Shown: positions 12,000 through 24,184, counted from the stretch's first letter. The stretch is DNA of 64,000 bases from Owenia fusiformis (GCA_903813345.2 CAIIXF020000002.1:32258109-32322108); one strand, 5' to 3'. Notes: generated by a model not told the origin, from the sequence alone. Numbers and translations are program-made.

Positions 12000-12986
12000 C
12001 AGCAAAACCTGTATACCCTATATACTGAACATTGTATGTGCTGAGAAAACCTGTTCCTTATACAGTGCATCGCTGCATAGACAGACTGATACAAAATGAT
12101 CTGGTTTCATAGCATTTTGCCCTATTTCATCTGAACTTTTGGTTAATCATTAAACTGTCTCGGGGTAACCAATTAGCTCTAATAAGGCACCTGCAGAAAT
12201 TGTGTAGGAACTAATAGTTCATTTCTAATTCAATATTTGACTTGACTTATACGTGAATTCTGACTGTTCACAATATGGTGTTGAATACAAACTCAAGTTA
12301 ATTTACATGAGAGTCAATGGAAGAATATGTTATTGCCATATTACATCATTCACTGTAGGCATGTGTTCCTTATTAGAAATACTGTACTTCTACCTAATTT
12401 GATGGCTGTTTTAATTTGGCAGATCTGCCAAATTGTTAAAATTAAGTAGAAGTACAGTAAGTGTTCCCGATTGTACTGTACATGACATTATTTTACTGAT
12501 GGATCAATGGTGTATTTTAATAGCATCAAGACTGAGATTTGAACCAATTATTTTTTTAGGTTATTGAAATATAAGAGGGTTACATTTCTGTTTTACTCTA
12601 TATTTCTAAGTAATTAAATGTGTTTATAACTAGTACCTATTTTATATACCTGTATATAATAAATGATGATGCAGAATAAAATAGCCTAGAAATAAAATCA
12701 CATTTTAGAAATCATCACTTTTTGTTTATGGTTACACGTTTTTGTGTTTGACACCTTTGCCATTAGATGTGACTATTTTAAATGATGTTGAACTACTTTG
12801 TGTATATATGTCAATTTTCTAACCTAAAAATGAGTTCCCATTGATTAGCATTAGAACCAATTGCCCTATGTTTACTCCAAATACAGCTTTTTAAAGGTGA
12901 CCCACACTGGAGAAATTCAACTTAATGAAATTAAATAATTAAACTTCAACTTTAAGGAATTTGATATTAATTACTTCTGATTTCAG
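12000..12986. other. intron or 3' flank, no gene seen
   Basis: Contains the small MITE at 12382-12457. At 12897-12920 there is a fossil linker (cccacactggagaaattcaa, frame THTGEIQ) in + orientation, the remnant of a lost finger exon. Confidence 0.55.
12382..12457. mobile_element. 76-bp palindromic MITE (ACTGTACTTCTAC family), TA flanks
   Basis: The ends ctgtacttctacctaattt and aaattaagtagaagtacag are inverse, with TA on both sides. Longer relatives with the same ends are at 25940-26133 and 37764-37965, so this is a small family in this genome. Confidence 0.8.
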
Positions 12987-13342
12987 GCATTAGACATCCA
13001 TTTAAAGGCTTCAATGTTAGTTCCATATTCCCATATGATGGTGTCGAGACTGGAACAGGCGTAACAACAAAACTTAACAGAGACATGGATTTTCAAATTG
13101 AGGGACATAATCAGATTAAATATAGTGACACACCTGGAAGATTGATGGCTGAATCAAAATCTAACAAGTTCATTTGTAACCTTTGTTGTAAAACATTCAC
13201 ATTGAAATCAAATCTGTCTATGCATATAAAGATCCACACTGGGGAGAGGCCGTTTGTATGCACATATTGTGATAAATCATTTAGACAGAAGGCTCACCTC
13301 CAACGTCATTTGAAAAGCCAGCATGGAGAATATAATGGATAA
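12987..13342 (+). CDS. two-finger C2H2 terminal exon (+ exon 8)
   Basis: The acceptor is acttctgatttcag, then GCATTAGA, phase 1. It encodes about 118 residues. Finger 1 is at 64-84 (CNLCCKTF, contacts L/S/N/M) and finger 2 at 92-113 (CTYCDKSF, contacts Q/A/H/R), with linker TGERPFV and tail GEYNG. The FRQKAHL second helix ties it to exons 6 and 7, while the spacer is unrelated in sequence. A candidate AATAAA is at 13556-13561. Confidence 0.92.
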
Positions 13343-13993
13343 TAGAAAATGGGCTTTCATTTCTCTTTGCACACATGCTGTATTGATATGAAGTTGCATT
13401 TCTAAACATGCTGCTTCTGTATTTTATATTATGTTTAAATCAATTCTGTATGTTTGCACTTCTGTCATTTTTTTCTATAATTCAGCCTAGTTAGGCCTGT
13501 GGAAGTTCAGTTATTCTTGTTACCAGTACAGTTTGAAATACAATTGTAAAAAAACAATAAAAAATGTCTAGTAGTGTATTATATTATTAGAGTTTATGAT
13601 TTAATTTTAGTAAAGGATTGGTATTGATGTGGTGAACTGAATTCAACATTGTTTTTTTTCTTAAACCAATAATTGAAAATATTCTGTAAGCAAACAGTCC
13701 TTTATGTACAAAGGAAAGTTAAGTTCATTTAACAAAAAATATTCAAAAAGTTAAAACAACAAAAAAATATGAAAATAAAGTAAACCTTTTTATTAAGGTC
13801 TATGTTTGATTACAAAATAGATGTTAGATAAATTGAGAAAATCATTTTAATTTTAGTTAGTTAGTTATTTTTTCTCCAGTAAGGATCCTGATACCATATT
13901 CAAAATATTATTCCAACTACCTGCAAACAAATAATAGTTATTAAAAATACGACTAGTATAAAATAATTTTTAATCTTGATTTTTTACTTTCAG
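13343..13993. other. 3' flank and intron, nothing recognised
   Basis: AT-rich sequence with AATAAA at 13556-13561 and several short A and T runs. No gene or repeat is recognised. Confidence 0.5.
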
Positions 13994-14304
13994 GCAGTAC
14001 AAACAGATACTGGAACAGCAGTGGTGACACCCATGTATATGGTGGGGACAACCCATACATGAGCCGTGCCATCAATCAAACACCCCCGAACCTAAGAACT
14101 CAAAAACCTCGAGTGAAGTGTCCTATATGTTTGAAAACATTCATGAGAAAGCAGGCACTGGGCTACCACATGAATATCCATACTGGAGAGAAGCCATTCA
14201 AATGTAAGCTCTGTCCAAAGAGTTTCCCAAACCCTGGCACATTGAATAAGCACACTAAGAGGCACCAGCTTGGTTTACTGGTACACGAAGGGCAACATAT
14301 GTAG
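13994..14304 (+). CDS. two-finger C2H2 terminal exon (+ exon 9)
   Basis: The acceptor is ttttttactttcag, then GCAGTACA, phase 1. It encodes about 103 residues. Finger 1 is at 43-63 (CPICLKTF, contacts R/Q/A/Y) and finger 2 at 71-91 (CKLCPKSF, contacts N/G/T/K, spacing H-x3-H). The 12-residue tail ends EGQHM. CxxCLK in finger 1 is the form common in the - array, so this exon lies outside the CCK subgroup of + exons 4-8. AATAAA is at 15381-15386, far downstream. Confidence 0.9.
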
Positions 14305-15776
14305 GTAAAGAAACTTTGATGTTGTTCTTCGGGAGTCACATTGAGATATTGTATGTAACAACGTGTTGGTAAAGGAGGAACACTGTGATATTTTGTCCTT
14401 TGGGGTCTTCAGAGACACTTTCTGATGTATGTTGAATAACCCTGTGTTTTTTAGAAAACCTATATTCTATTTGAAAACAAACATTACACTTGACATTCCA
14501 TCTGATTTAGACATTGAGACTCACATTTGCAATTTGTCTTAAGGTGCTATGAAAGTTAACAGGAAATGACAAAACAAAAAATGTCAAAACCTGCTGGATT
14601 TTGAAATTTTTTTGAACCAAGATAACAGAGTTCTGTTTGGACCTCCAGTCAGTTTAACTAGTTCCATATATCATTTACATGACCGGGAACACAATGAAAA
14701 AGGTCAGAATGACCATAAACATGATGAAATAACCTTTTCAGCCCTCTAAAAATGTGACTGAAAAATAGCTAAAAGTATGTGCTCAGGAAAGGTCAATGAA
14801 CAGAATCTTTTGTTTTTTCAGAAAATGTGTCTAATATATTGCTCTAAATGATACAATCTTTGAAATGTGAAAAAATCGTCTGAAACAATAATGGCTGTAG
14901 TTAAAAGGAAAATAGATCGATTCTTTTTCTAAGAATGATATGAAATTTTTCAAAATTGTATCATCTGGAGCAATATATTGGGCACATTTCCTGAAAAAGG
15001 CAAAACTTTACTTTATACAAGTGTTGCTCAAAAAGTTTTTTGATTTCTGCTCTTGTATGCTTGCTAAAACTGAGTAAACATGTTGAACACTCAATCACCA
15101 TTTTTTTTTATCAAATATCATTATACTCTGTAATAATGGGGATATTGTATGATTGCTATAGTAGAATAGGGATAATAAGGTGAGGAGGATGTGTAAATCT
15201 TTTAACCCCATCGTTATACAGATGTCACATAGAAAACGAGTAGTGTTTCTGACCATGGGTTTTCAGGATAACTCTCACGTTTCTCACATAGCCAAGAAAA
15301 TGCAAAGGTTGTTGGTTCAAATCCCATGTCTCACCACATTTTCTGATTCATATCTAATGTGTACACGCTTATTTATATGCAATAAAGTTCATGTTCAATT
15401 GGAATAACAGGCTTACTGTTTATAGCTTGAAAGCCCATGTTCTGACTTATTGAAAGAACAACAGTAATGTCATTTGTAAGTCAGGGAGTTTGAGTCATAT
15501 GTTTTTTTCAAAAATAACACATCAGAGAATTAGAAGCACCCCAGAGCTATACAACCTCACAGAAGACATTTTTGAAGGATATATCTTTTGAGACTGGGAG
15601 ATCATTGGTGATATATGAGGGTTTGTTACGGGAAGTTTGGATATGGTGTATATCCTGAGGGAAATATAGACATCCTCACTTGTCATAGGGTAAACATGTA
15701 TATTTGTCTTATTTTGCACCATCATGCTCCATCCTATTCATCGCCATATAAATATTGCTTTATTGTGTATTTTCAG
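14305..15776. other. intron or 3' flank with inverted repeat and dispersed repeats
   Basis: Contains the inverted repeat at 14815-14998. A block at 15295-15345 (ggttgttggttcaaatccca) looks SINE-like. 15480-15625 is a dispersed repeat also seen at 24758-24935 (shared gactgggagatcatt). No gene is seen. Confidence 0.5.
14815..14998. repeat. imperfect inverted repeat, about 50-bp arms
   Basis: The left arm carries taatatattgctctaaatga followed by tacaatctttgaaa, and the right arm carries its near inverse, tgtatcatctggagcaatat. The loop is about 80 bp. It could be a MITE remnant. Confidence 0.75.
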
Positions 15777-16129
15777 GTGATGTGATAAGGGATCTGTTCA
15801 GGTACCAGCATGCTTCACTCACTCCACTCCTGATGCATTCTGGGAAACACCATCCACTGCAACCAGCCCCTCACATGAACAAATCAACATCACCTAGTTC
15901 ATACCAGAGACAAAATAGAAAAGTAAAAAATAAGGTCCAGTGTACATTGTGCCTAAAGGCCTTCAGGAGCCAGGCTCACCTTTCTATTCATATGAATTCA
16001 CACACTGGGGATAAACCATTTAAATGCAATATTTGTTTCTGTGCCTTTGGACATCCATTTGCATTGACGAGGCATAATAGAAAATTTCATGCATCAACTT
16101 CTGCCACACAAATGTCTTTACCTCAGTAA
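15777..16129 (+). CDS. two-finger C2H2 terminal exon (+ exon 10, last on this strand)
   Basis: The acceptor is attgtgtattttcag, then GTGATGTG, phase 1. It encodes about 117 residues. Finger 1 is at 56-76 (CTLCLKAF, contacts S/A/H/I) and finger 2 at 84-105 (CNICFCAF, contacts H/F/A/R). The tail is ASTSATQMSLPQ. In finger 2 the extra Cys (CFCAF) and the Phe-Ala helix are atypical. No further + strand finger exon is visible beyond this point. Confidence 0.9.
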
Positions 16130-18991
16130 TCTTTGTTATAAATTTTCCATTAAAAAACATGTAGAAATTTATTTTAACAGCTGGACCCAGATGTCATTTT
16201 TATGAAATATATACATCAAACAAGTTAATTGTTGCTTGCTTTAAACCAAGACAAAATGTCAAGTTTAAACGTTGGCATATAATAAGCAAGTGGTATACGG
16301 CACACATAAAGCACTGAGCCTGATGCTTGAATAATTTTCGCACATGGAAAATAATTATAAAAAAGGAAAAAGAATTCAACTGCAGGCATGCAGGGTATTG
16401 ACATCTTGCAATTCCAATCAAGATGGCTGTTCTGAAAATGTACATTCATCCTTTCAATCTTATTATCCTACCGAACCAAGTTCAAGGGGATAGAGAAAAA
16501 CCGTCCCTCTTACTCAAATACCAGGTGACAGATTTCATTCAAGTTTTATAGGCTTATGCCCTCAGGACCTCTGTTTGAGAAGGAATTTTCAATATGGCCT
16601 CTCAATTCAAAATGGCCACAATTTTTCATTAAAAATGAAATTTTTGACAATTAAAAAACTAGTTGACAGAGTTCAAATTTTATATGCTGATGCCTAGGGA
16701 CAAGGGAGCTTTGCTCAAGAAGACATTTTTCATAAGAATGTTATCTCTGATAACTCAAATTCCAGTAGACAGATTGCTGTTTTCTAGTTTTAATTTGTCT
16801 GTGCTTAAATGTTCCATTCTTAGAAAGACTGTAAATTGGAAAGATAAACAATTTTATTTAAACTTAACAAATGTGTTAATATTCAGTATGAAAAATATAG
16901 CATATAACTAAAAGTTGAATCTTATTTTGATCATATTGTTGATGAATATGCTACCAGGGGATGAGAGAAGAACGGCCATCTTGAAATTATGAAATTGACA
17001 AGGATAATCAATTTCACTGAATCTAAATGTAAGCTTTACTACCTACATCCCATGACATCATAAGTTTAGCCAATATATTTCTTGCTTAAGTTTATGGGCA
17101 GGTGTAGCAGAAGGTACCCAGGGGTTCATTGGAAAGTTCTATTGAATCCATAAAGGTATGTGTCTTGAGTTTCAATGCTCAGGTATAGTCTATATTTCTC
17201 AAATATGATCATTTTTGCCCACAATCACTTGAAAAATCCTTGAAATGGTGGAAAACTGCATGATTTTGAAATGTGTTTTAGCCAGGCCTGGCTATGGAAC
17301 TGTGCTTTATCTCTTTGAGGGAATACCAGCCATTGAGCAGTTCTGTTGCCAACCAAGCCGGGCAATCAAGTTCCTCAGGCAAACTATCAAATCCATACAT
17401 TCATACTATGTCACATTGTGGTCCTTTCATGTATGTTCCAGATGGGCTCTTAATTCAATTTATTCCAATCAAATATTGTTCAAGTCAAAATAATTTATTC
17501 AAAATTGGTATATTGCTACATCATTTAATCAAGGTCATATGGATTGTATTATCATATTTACATTTTAAGGTAGTTCCATATCATGAGAATTTTCGTGATT
17601 TACAATAACCATTTATTAATAAAATGTGTAATATTTTCAAAACTGTGTGAATATTAACACATTTTTATTGTATGATACATTATTTCAAAATCAAAATAAT
17701 TTGGTTAACCCGATATATATTAGATACTTTCGAAAGTGTGATCTAGAATAAAAATTAATTGTAAAAGCCTTTATAAGAATGCATATACCACGCGTGTATA
17801 CGGTTAAATGTGTTACATATGCACTAAGGTCTCCTTGACATAATAACTACAAAGGGGTTAATTTATCTGTAACATGTCTTCATGGAGTTCATCCTAATCC
17901 ATCTGTCATCCCTGTTGGCTAAGAAATAACTGTCAAACATAGACACAAACAATAAAAAATATGAATAACTGTTTCTCTTCAGGCTTAAGACAAAGGTACA
18001 GGGTGACCGGAAAAAAGAGACCATTGGAGTAGGCAATATCTCCTAAACTAGACAAGTGACTTTGATGAAATTTTGCACACATCAGAACAGTACCATGGAT
18101 ATTTGTTCCTGAAAGTTTCAATAGAACCAGTCAACTGGTTCATTAATCATTTACATTACATGCTCCAAATGGGCGCAATTGAGCAAAAGGCAGCGCTCGA
18201 TTCATATGGCAAAATTGTCAATTACCCTTACCCCATTCAACCCTTATTATGGCATAACATTTAGCAGGAATTGCCTTCTTTGGGTCAGCCATTTTCTAAG
18301 GATTGGTATACATTGTCTTTCAAATGGCCCTACAAAAAAGGTGGATTCAAGTTCGGGGTGTATGGAAATGAAGGATTATCTTACTTTAGGAGATATTGCC
18401 TACTTCAATGGTCTCCTTCTTTTCCGGTCACCTTGTATATAAACAAGTAAATGATGACCTCAGTTATCTGGGATTTTTGAATTCAAGAGTATAATGTTTG
18501 ATTCATAATTTGAATCAATTTTTGGCAATCTACTTACGAATATTTTAATGTATCCGGGAAATCATAGTTGATTTGTAAGTTTTCTCATCATGTAAATGAA
18601 TTTTGCTTCATCAGTTCGTGCGGTGTACAAAATGCAGAATTTAATTATTATATGTATAAATCTCCCTATTCTACCTCAAAACTTAGTACCCAAGGACATA
18701 TTTGATAAGTCTTGCTAGAATTATAATTTTATTTCCCAATGTAAGATACAGTAGAAGGAATGATCCATGTGGTTGTTTCTGTTCTTCAGTCACATTTTCA
18801 ACGCCGTCTACTGAAATATTAGCCGTTTGCTATTAATTAACGCAACTTCCTGTTGGACGATTTCAATATTTCATTCGTTAAACTTTTACATACTTGCACA
18901 TATACAGATATACTAAGATATAGACTCAAATAGTTAATTCAACATGAACGACCAAATCAGCAAGGATGAAGTTTTTAATACCTTATCTTAC
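16130..18991. other. region between the + finger array and the secreted-protein gene
   Basis: No finger exon is found. 16500-16800 (agttgacagagttcaaattt, gctgatgcctagggacaa) is a dispersed repeat related to 23300-23700. A MITE is at 17999-18435. Near 18.82 kb on the - strand an acceptor-like ctaatatttcag is followed at once by TAG; it could end the secreted gene but is weak evidence. Confidence 0.5.
17999..18435. mobile_element. MITE, about 50-bp inverted termini, TA flanks
   Basis: The ends CAGGGTGACCGGAAAA and TTTTCCGGTCACCTTG are inverse, and the arms continue through gagaccattg and aggcaatatctcctaaa. TA lies at both borders. No coding capacity is seen in its 437 bp. Confidence 0.85.
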
Positions 18992-19125
18992 TGGACAACA
19001 TACGCCATACTCCTGACCATCGATGAATTTACACGATGTATTTTCCGGACACTGCTGTCTCCGTTCTCCCCCACACCATATTATAGCGCCAGACGGGTTC
19101 GTTGAGGGCCTATTACATGGCAAGC
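18992..19125 (-). CDS. secreted cysteine-rich gene, exon 6 (GVCCP module)
   Basis: The acceptor is ggaatctacag, then GCTTGCCA, and the donor is CCAgtaag. The exon enters in phase 2 completion (A+GC = Ser) from the EGF exon and leaves in phase 0. It encodes SLPCNRP, then IIWCGGERRQQCPENTSC, then GQEYGVCCP. The CP-x-N-x-SC-x(n)-GVCCP pattern resembles lustrin-type or other small extracellular cysteine-rich modules. The next exon is not resolved; an acceptor near 18.82 kb would give an immediate stop. Confidence 0.7.
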
Positions 19126-19320
19126 CTGTAGATTCCAACGTTCATGTTAATGGAATACTAATCAAAGTCATATGAACACAAATATTTTAAGTAGTAAGTA
19201 TAAGTAAGCAATAATTTATATTTTGGAAAAATGCATTTCCCACTTTTTAAGAAATTTCTGTTGAACTTTAATTGTAGTTTGTAAATACATGTACAAATGT
19301 GTGATAACATGAATCCTTAC

Positions 19321-19436
19321 TATATTGAGACTTTGGCAGCTCACATCGAGCTCCAGTGAACCCTTTTTGACATTTACAATCCACCCTTAGTCCAATTTCA
19401 TCACGTACACACTCTCCACGATTTTTACATAGACAT
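19321..19436 (-). CDS. secreted cysteine-rich gene, exon 5 (EGF-like domain)
   Basis: The acceptor is tgctttcattcag, then ATGTCTAT, and the donor is ATAgtaagg. Reading CC+A = Pro from exon 4, it gives CLCKNRGECVRDEIG, then CKCQKGFTGARCELPK. The C-x3-NRGxC and CxCxxGFTGxxC spacing is that of an EGF-like domain. Its length of 116 nt fits the phases of both neighbours exactly. Confidence 0.82.
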
Positions 19437-20130
19437 CTGAATGAAAGCAATGTGATACGATTATGATAATTGACCAAGAGTCGCAATAATAAGCGGATAA
19501 ATAAGGCCATTCAGTTAAATACATGTTTAACGGCACCTCCCTTTCTATGACTTAGGCAGACCATCGTGGGGTTTGGAGGGAAAATGGAGATGATGTTTCA
19601 ATTAGTTTGGGCTATACGGATCAAAAATCATATAAATGATAGAACAGTTAATATACAATTCCTGTTTAGCTCTACATCAACAATGCCTCGAAATTATAAA
19701 TATTTCCTGGATTAAACGGTGGTAATAATACAAGTAACGTCATTTCTGCGGGCAAATAAGTGAAGTATTGGACCTTGGGTCTTCATATGTGGCTATTGTC
19801 AAAAAATCGATAATATTCTTTCCAATTTCCAAAGACCTCAGTCGTATCATCGCTTTTCAATTCATGTGATGGATAAACAATGAGTCATTGGAAAAATAAT
19901 GTCCAAGAGGCTTGCCCCGAGACCATTATTTTTCCAAAGGCCCAAGGCGAATTGTCTATTTGAAAGCCCATGATCTAACTTAAACCACAAAAAATAATTT
20001 ATGCGATCATCTTTGTTATTGCTGGGAATTCTTAAAAATAAAATACAATTCATTCTATTGTGTTGCTACCCAAGTTTGGTTTAAGGTGAAATAAAAATTG
20101 GCGGCCCATATACCTGTATATGCACCCTTT

Positions 20131-20305
20131 GGCGTAGCCAGTCAGGCGATCTCCTCGTAGAATGGCATTAATTGCCATTTTCTACTTTTTTATTTTTCTC
20201 GCCGTTTGAGATCCTATGGGCTCGTTTTTGAGCCGATCGTAACTTACGACCAAATGTTAAGGTTGAACGGGTCAGCGGTTCCAAAAACGGACCCCTGGCT
20301 ACGCC
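20131..20305. mobile_element. short element with GGCGTAGCCAG inverted ends
   Basis: Inverse 11-bp ends, ggcgtagccag and ctggctacgcc, bracket 175 bp with no coding capacity. A decayed relative lies at 6196 (ccatagccaggatt). The family is not identified. Confidence 0.55.
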
Positions 20306-20377
20306 CATATGAAGTACGATCATAGCGATGTGGTTTTAGGAAACAATCAACATTAAATTGATATATTAAATGTTTAC

Positions 20378-20517
20378 GGATCAAATGGTAACGCCTCATC
20401 AAATGGTCTTGCCAAGAATGACATGCGCTCAGCACTTCTACGACATGGAAGCACGCGGAATCGTATCCTCCCTATACTGGGTGCCGTTGCCACGACAACT
20501 GTTTCTTCTACATCAGC
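20378..20517 (-). CDS. secreted cysteine-rich gene, exon 4 (predicted)
   Basis: The acceptor is catcattctag, then GCTGATGT, and the donor is GATCCgtaaac, a weaker site. The frame is open for 46 codons plus two bases: ADVEETVVVATAPSIG, then LPCRRSAERMSFLARPF. It is accepted because it enters in phase 0, as exon 3 requires, and leaves in phase 2, as the EGF exon requires. No domain is recognised; the first part may complete a beta-rich fold begun in exon 3. Confidence 0.62.
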
Positions 20518-20661
20518 CTAGAATGATGTTTGCAAAGCGAACAAAAATCATAAAAGTCTGAAAATGATATCCAGGGAAATTTTACTAATATACGAATATT
20601 ATAATTACTATTTTTACTATTACTATTTATCTGACACAATTAAAAACAAAAACACTTAATA

Positions 20662-21743
20662 CGAGGGGTGATCAATAAGTAATGGACGCTTTTTTACACA
20701 GATGGTTTTTATGGACCAATCCTTTCAATTTTCTTACCAGTGATACATCATTCAATTATCTATCAACTCTGAAGATTTGAAGACAAAATATACAATACAT
20801 GTTGATATATCCTCATTTCCGTGAAGGAGGTATGGGTACCCCGGGACCGACATTTACGTCACATTTTCTGAAGCTATTTTAGCTTGCTTAACATGCAATG
20901 CAGTTGAATGCAGGCTGAACAAAACAAACCATTATGGTCATGAATTACCCCATTTTGTTATCCCATAGTTGATTTTGAATATTTATTATCACTATGTGGT
21001 ATTCATGCCGCATTCATTCCACAGGGCCCTCTAAATAGGTTCCATCAAGTGCTACATGTACACAATTCCTCATCCTCTTAACTCAAGATTGTGAGACAAG
21101 GCTGAATCCATTCTCTGACATGGTAGCAAGATACAGTTGCATGGGTTCTTTTATTTCAGCAATGTCAAAACCTACATCCTTTTTCTATAGAATAAGTAGT
21201 ATAGGAATAAATAAGTCACATGTGGGCAGATCTGGACAATGTGGTGCATTGGCCAAGGGCTCGATTTTGAGGTCAAGGAATATTGTTTTCTGAACATTTA
21301 GGGATCTGTGGCCAAGTGCATTGTCCATATGGAGTAGGGTGTTTTCTTCTCTCACCACCCCTTTCTTCCACAATGCTTTCTCAAATTGACCTGCAAACCC
21401 TTTCCATACAAGACTCTGACATTACAATACTTTCTGTTAATGTGTTACCAGTCGGCAAAAAATTTCAAACAATACAACACTTCTTGCATACAAAAAGTTT
21501 AAATCTAACTCAAATTTACCAAACAGGCTAATAACTGAACATGTGACGTAAATGTAAGTCCCGGGGTACCTGTACCTCCTTCACGGAAATAAGGATATAT
21601 CAACATGTATTATATAATTTGTCTTCAAATCTTCAGGATTGATAGATAATTGAATGATGTATCACTGGTAGGGAAATATAAGGTATTGGTCAATAAAAAT
21701 TATCTGTGTAAAAAAGCGTCCATTACTTATTGATCACCCCTCG
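20662..21743 (-). mobile_element. decayed mariner-family transposon with about 210-bp inverted repeats
   Basis: The ends CGAGGGGTGATCAATAAGTA and its inverse are each flanked by TA. The arms are unusually long for mariner (about 20662-20870 and 21540-21743). A - strand fragment at 21185-21373 keeps LLHMDNALGHRS and HCPDLPTCDLF, matching the second and third catalytic Asp regions (DNAxxH and PDLxxCDxF), with about 35 residues between the two Asp. The rest of the transposase is missing or broken by stops, so the copy is dead. Confidence 0.82.
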
Positions 21744-22042
21744 TATATTTATACAAGTCTCGGTTCAAAAATTTTGTTAAAATATTTTGACTAGCCTAAA
21801 TTGTCGAAAAATAGTTTTTCTTCTCAATTACCATTTGAATCAGTTCGACTTCACTTCTTCAAAGAGAGCTTCCTCTTTAGTTTATTACTAGACTCTGCGC
21901 GCAGGGTAAACCCCAGTCTACGAAAATTACACCACCGAACACAAATACGTTTCCTTGTTAAGTTTTACTTTCAGCCTTAATTATGATGTTCTACGAAGCT
22001 TTTTTACCCAAAATTGTATGAAATCACATTGACAAATCTTAC

Positions 22043-22272
22043 TTTTATTTGACATTTGTCGGCATTACCCCGTCCTCGTGCATATGTTGCTTCCATTTTG
22101 ACGTAATACTCTCCATCCTCGCTTACACCGGAGGTTGGAATGGATCCCTCCGGAATTATGCATCTCTCGTTGGAACCAGTTTCAAATCCAAATTGTACAC
22201 TTTCCGGAGCGATTAGCTTTGCAGACAACTCGCAGTCAAATATTATTGTTTCTCCATCACATGTGAAAATGG
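22043..22272 (-). CDS. secreted cysteine-rich gene, exon 3
   Basis: The acceptor is ctattcctctttag, then CCATTTTC, and the donor is AAAgtaaga. It enters in phase 1 (G+CC = Ala) and leaves in phase 0. It encodes about 77 residues with four Cys: AIFTCDGETIIFDCEL, then FGFETGSNERC, then GEYYVKMEATYARG, then DKCQIK. The alternating hydrophobic pattern and GEYYV suggest a beta-rich extracellular domain. I do not recognise the family. Confidence 0.78.
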
Positions 22273-23136
22273 CTAAAGAGGAATAGTACAGCAATGTTAA
22301 AACGTTTTTAATGTAAAAACGTTTGTAGATGCTTATAAAATTCAATTCATGCATCATGCAAGATTGTAACTACATCACTACAACGAACACACCTCTTCTC
22401 TTGAAAATACTAATATGAGACTGTGCAGTATAAGACTCACAATCCTTGATTTTTAAACAATTGGTAGGTCTAAAATTCAAATTAACGATCGTAGTTGGGA
22501 CCCCGTGGCATAAGTTATGATTCGAGTCTAACGCCTCGTGAAATATAGATTTTCTCGGGCAAAATATTTTCTGTATTTCACGAGAAATCATTGAATTACG
22601 TTTTTTCGACTAATATGTCATTGTAATGACATCAGGGAGTCAAAAAAAGATATATACTATATATCAAGGAAAACTCCAAAATCTCGTGTTTATACTCAAG
22701 TGAGTATATGATATATTCACGAGTGACTGAAGGGAACGAGTGAATATATCATATACTCACGATAGTAGGCTATAACGATATACAGAATCTACCATTATAT
22801 GATCTTATTATCCCAACCTAATCTTTAATCAACAAAAGGTTAATTTAAATTCAGCAGTATATCAAGTCGAAGAGTTGTATACGCTGCCAAGGAGTTGTAT
22901 ATGCTATCCAGGAGTTGTATATCGTTCTCAAGAGTTGTATTATACAACTTGTATACGATGAGTGTTGGTTTTATACTGCAGTTATACAATGGTATTATAC
23001 AATCATATAAAGCACTTAGGGTGGGATAATACTGTTATATTAGAGTATGCATCCTTTTATATTATGATTTCATAGATTCTATAAACAAATCACGAAAGTA
23101 AATTTTTTTTTATAAATTATAACTTTAATTTCTTAC
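22273..23136. other. intron 2 of the secreted gene
   Basis: Holds the perfect inverted repeat at 22700-22760. At 22870-22950 there are four units of the type ggagttgtatat. No exon is recognised. Confidence 0.5.
22700..22760. repeat. perfect 21-bp inverted repeat
   Basis: gtgagtatatgatatattca plus c at 22700-22720 is exactly inverse to 22740-22760, with a 19-bp spacer. Short flanking words (ctcgtgtttatac) suggest a decayed foldback element. Confidence 0.85.
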
Positions 23137-23176
23137 CAAATGGACATGTGTTGTTACGACGACATGCAGTAATCAA
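23137..23176 (-). CDS. secreted cysteine-rich gene, exon 2 (40-nt microexon)
   Basis: The acceptor is ctttatttacag, then TTGATTAC, and the donor is TTTGgtaaga. It encodes LITACRRNNTCPF plus one base, joining exon 1 in phase 0 and exon 3 in phase 1. The predicted signal-peptide cleavage site would fall after LITA. Confidence 0.75.
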
Positions 23177-24184
23177 CTGTAAATAAAGTTAGTATTCGAA
23201 TAATTTAAAACAATTAAGGGCCTCGGCACTGCCTCATTAAAAAACTAACGTCCTTTTACTTTCACCATCAAACAACTATGATAAGACCCTATTTTTGCCA
23301 CAAAACCTAAACTACCTAACTAGTTGACGGATTTGTTGCTGATGTCTAGGGACGAAGGAGCTTTGTCAGAGAAGAGATTTTTCAGATGGCCACGGAATTC
23401 AAAATGGTCGCTATTTTTTTGTGAAAATGTAATCTTTGATTACTCAAATACCAGTGAATGGATTTGGTTCAAATTTTATAATGCTGATGCTCAACGACAC
23501 AATTAGCTCTGATCGATAAAGAATCTTCAAGATGGCAGCTGACTTTCAAAATGACCGCCATTAATGCTTGGGAAGATATTTCCAAGACGACAGCTGAATT
23601 TCAAAATAACCGTCATTTTCGTAAAAAATTCCAGTGGACAGGTTTGGTTCAAATTTTATATACTAATGCCTAATGCCGCCATTAGATGTTAAAAATGAAA
23701 TCTCTGTTAAACCAACTGTTGACATTTGACGTCATTATGTGTTGGTTGTATTATTATATTATTTGGTGGTTATAAGCAATTCAAACATGACTGTATTCAC
23801 GCTTTCTAAACTGTAAACAAAGTCAAGATTTCACCCGGGGTATATTCGCGAAGAGTACCCCTGGTAATACGTGTAATGTGTGACGTCATAACGGCGGATC
23901 GTAGTAATGGCGGACCATATGAATATTCGAAACATTTTGGCGAGTGTTCATGTTCGAATCATAATATGGACCTCAGAGCAGGGGTAATATCGTCGAATAC
24001 ACCCCATAGGGCTAGGCACAAACGTTTTCTGTACCCCGAACGACCGAAAGCTTTTGTGCCTAGCCCTAAGGGGTTTTTCGACAATACTAGTATTACCCCT
24101 GCTCTTCGCTCTATATTTCTTAAATAAATGTTCATATAAATTAAAATAATTATAGTGTGATCCTTTTTTGAAAACTAGTATTAC
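23177..24184. other. intron 1 of the secreted gene
   Basis: 23300-23700 is a dispersed repeat related to 16500-16800 (caaattttata, atgctgatg). The hairpin at 23976-24104 is listed separately. No exon is recognised. Confidence 0.5.
23976..24104. repeat. long hairpin with about 50-bp arms
   Basis: gagcaggggtaatat and gggctaggcacaaacg on the left are matched inversely on the right by cttttgtgcctagcccta and attacccctgctc. The loop is about 25 bp. It looks like a small foldback or MITE inside the intron. Confidence 0.85.

Larger units (their letters stand above)
19437..22042. other. introns of the secreted gene, transposon-rich
   Basis: Apart from exon 4, this span holds a mariner-type element (20662-21743) and a small element with GGCGTAGCCAG ends (20131-20305). 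A fragment near 21846-21920 (agactctgcgcgcagggta) recurs near 47.17 kb. No other exon is recognised. Confidence 0.5.

Noticed and set aside
18780-18840. Last exon of the secreted gene at the acceptor ctaatatttcag
   Set aside because: In the required phase the next codon is a stop (TAG). This could be real but is too weak to annotate as coding.
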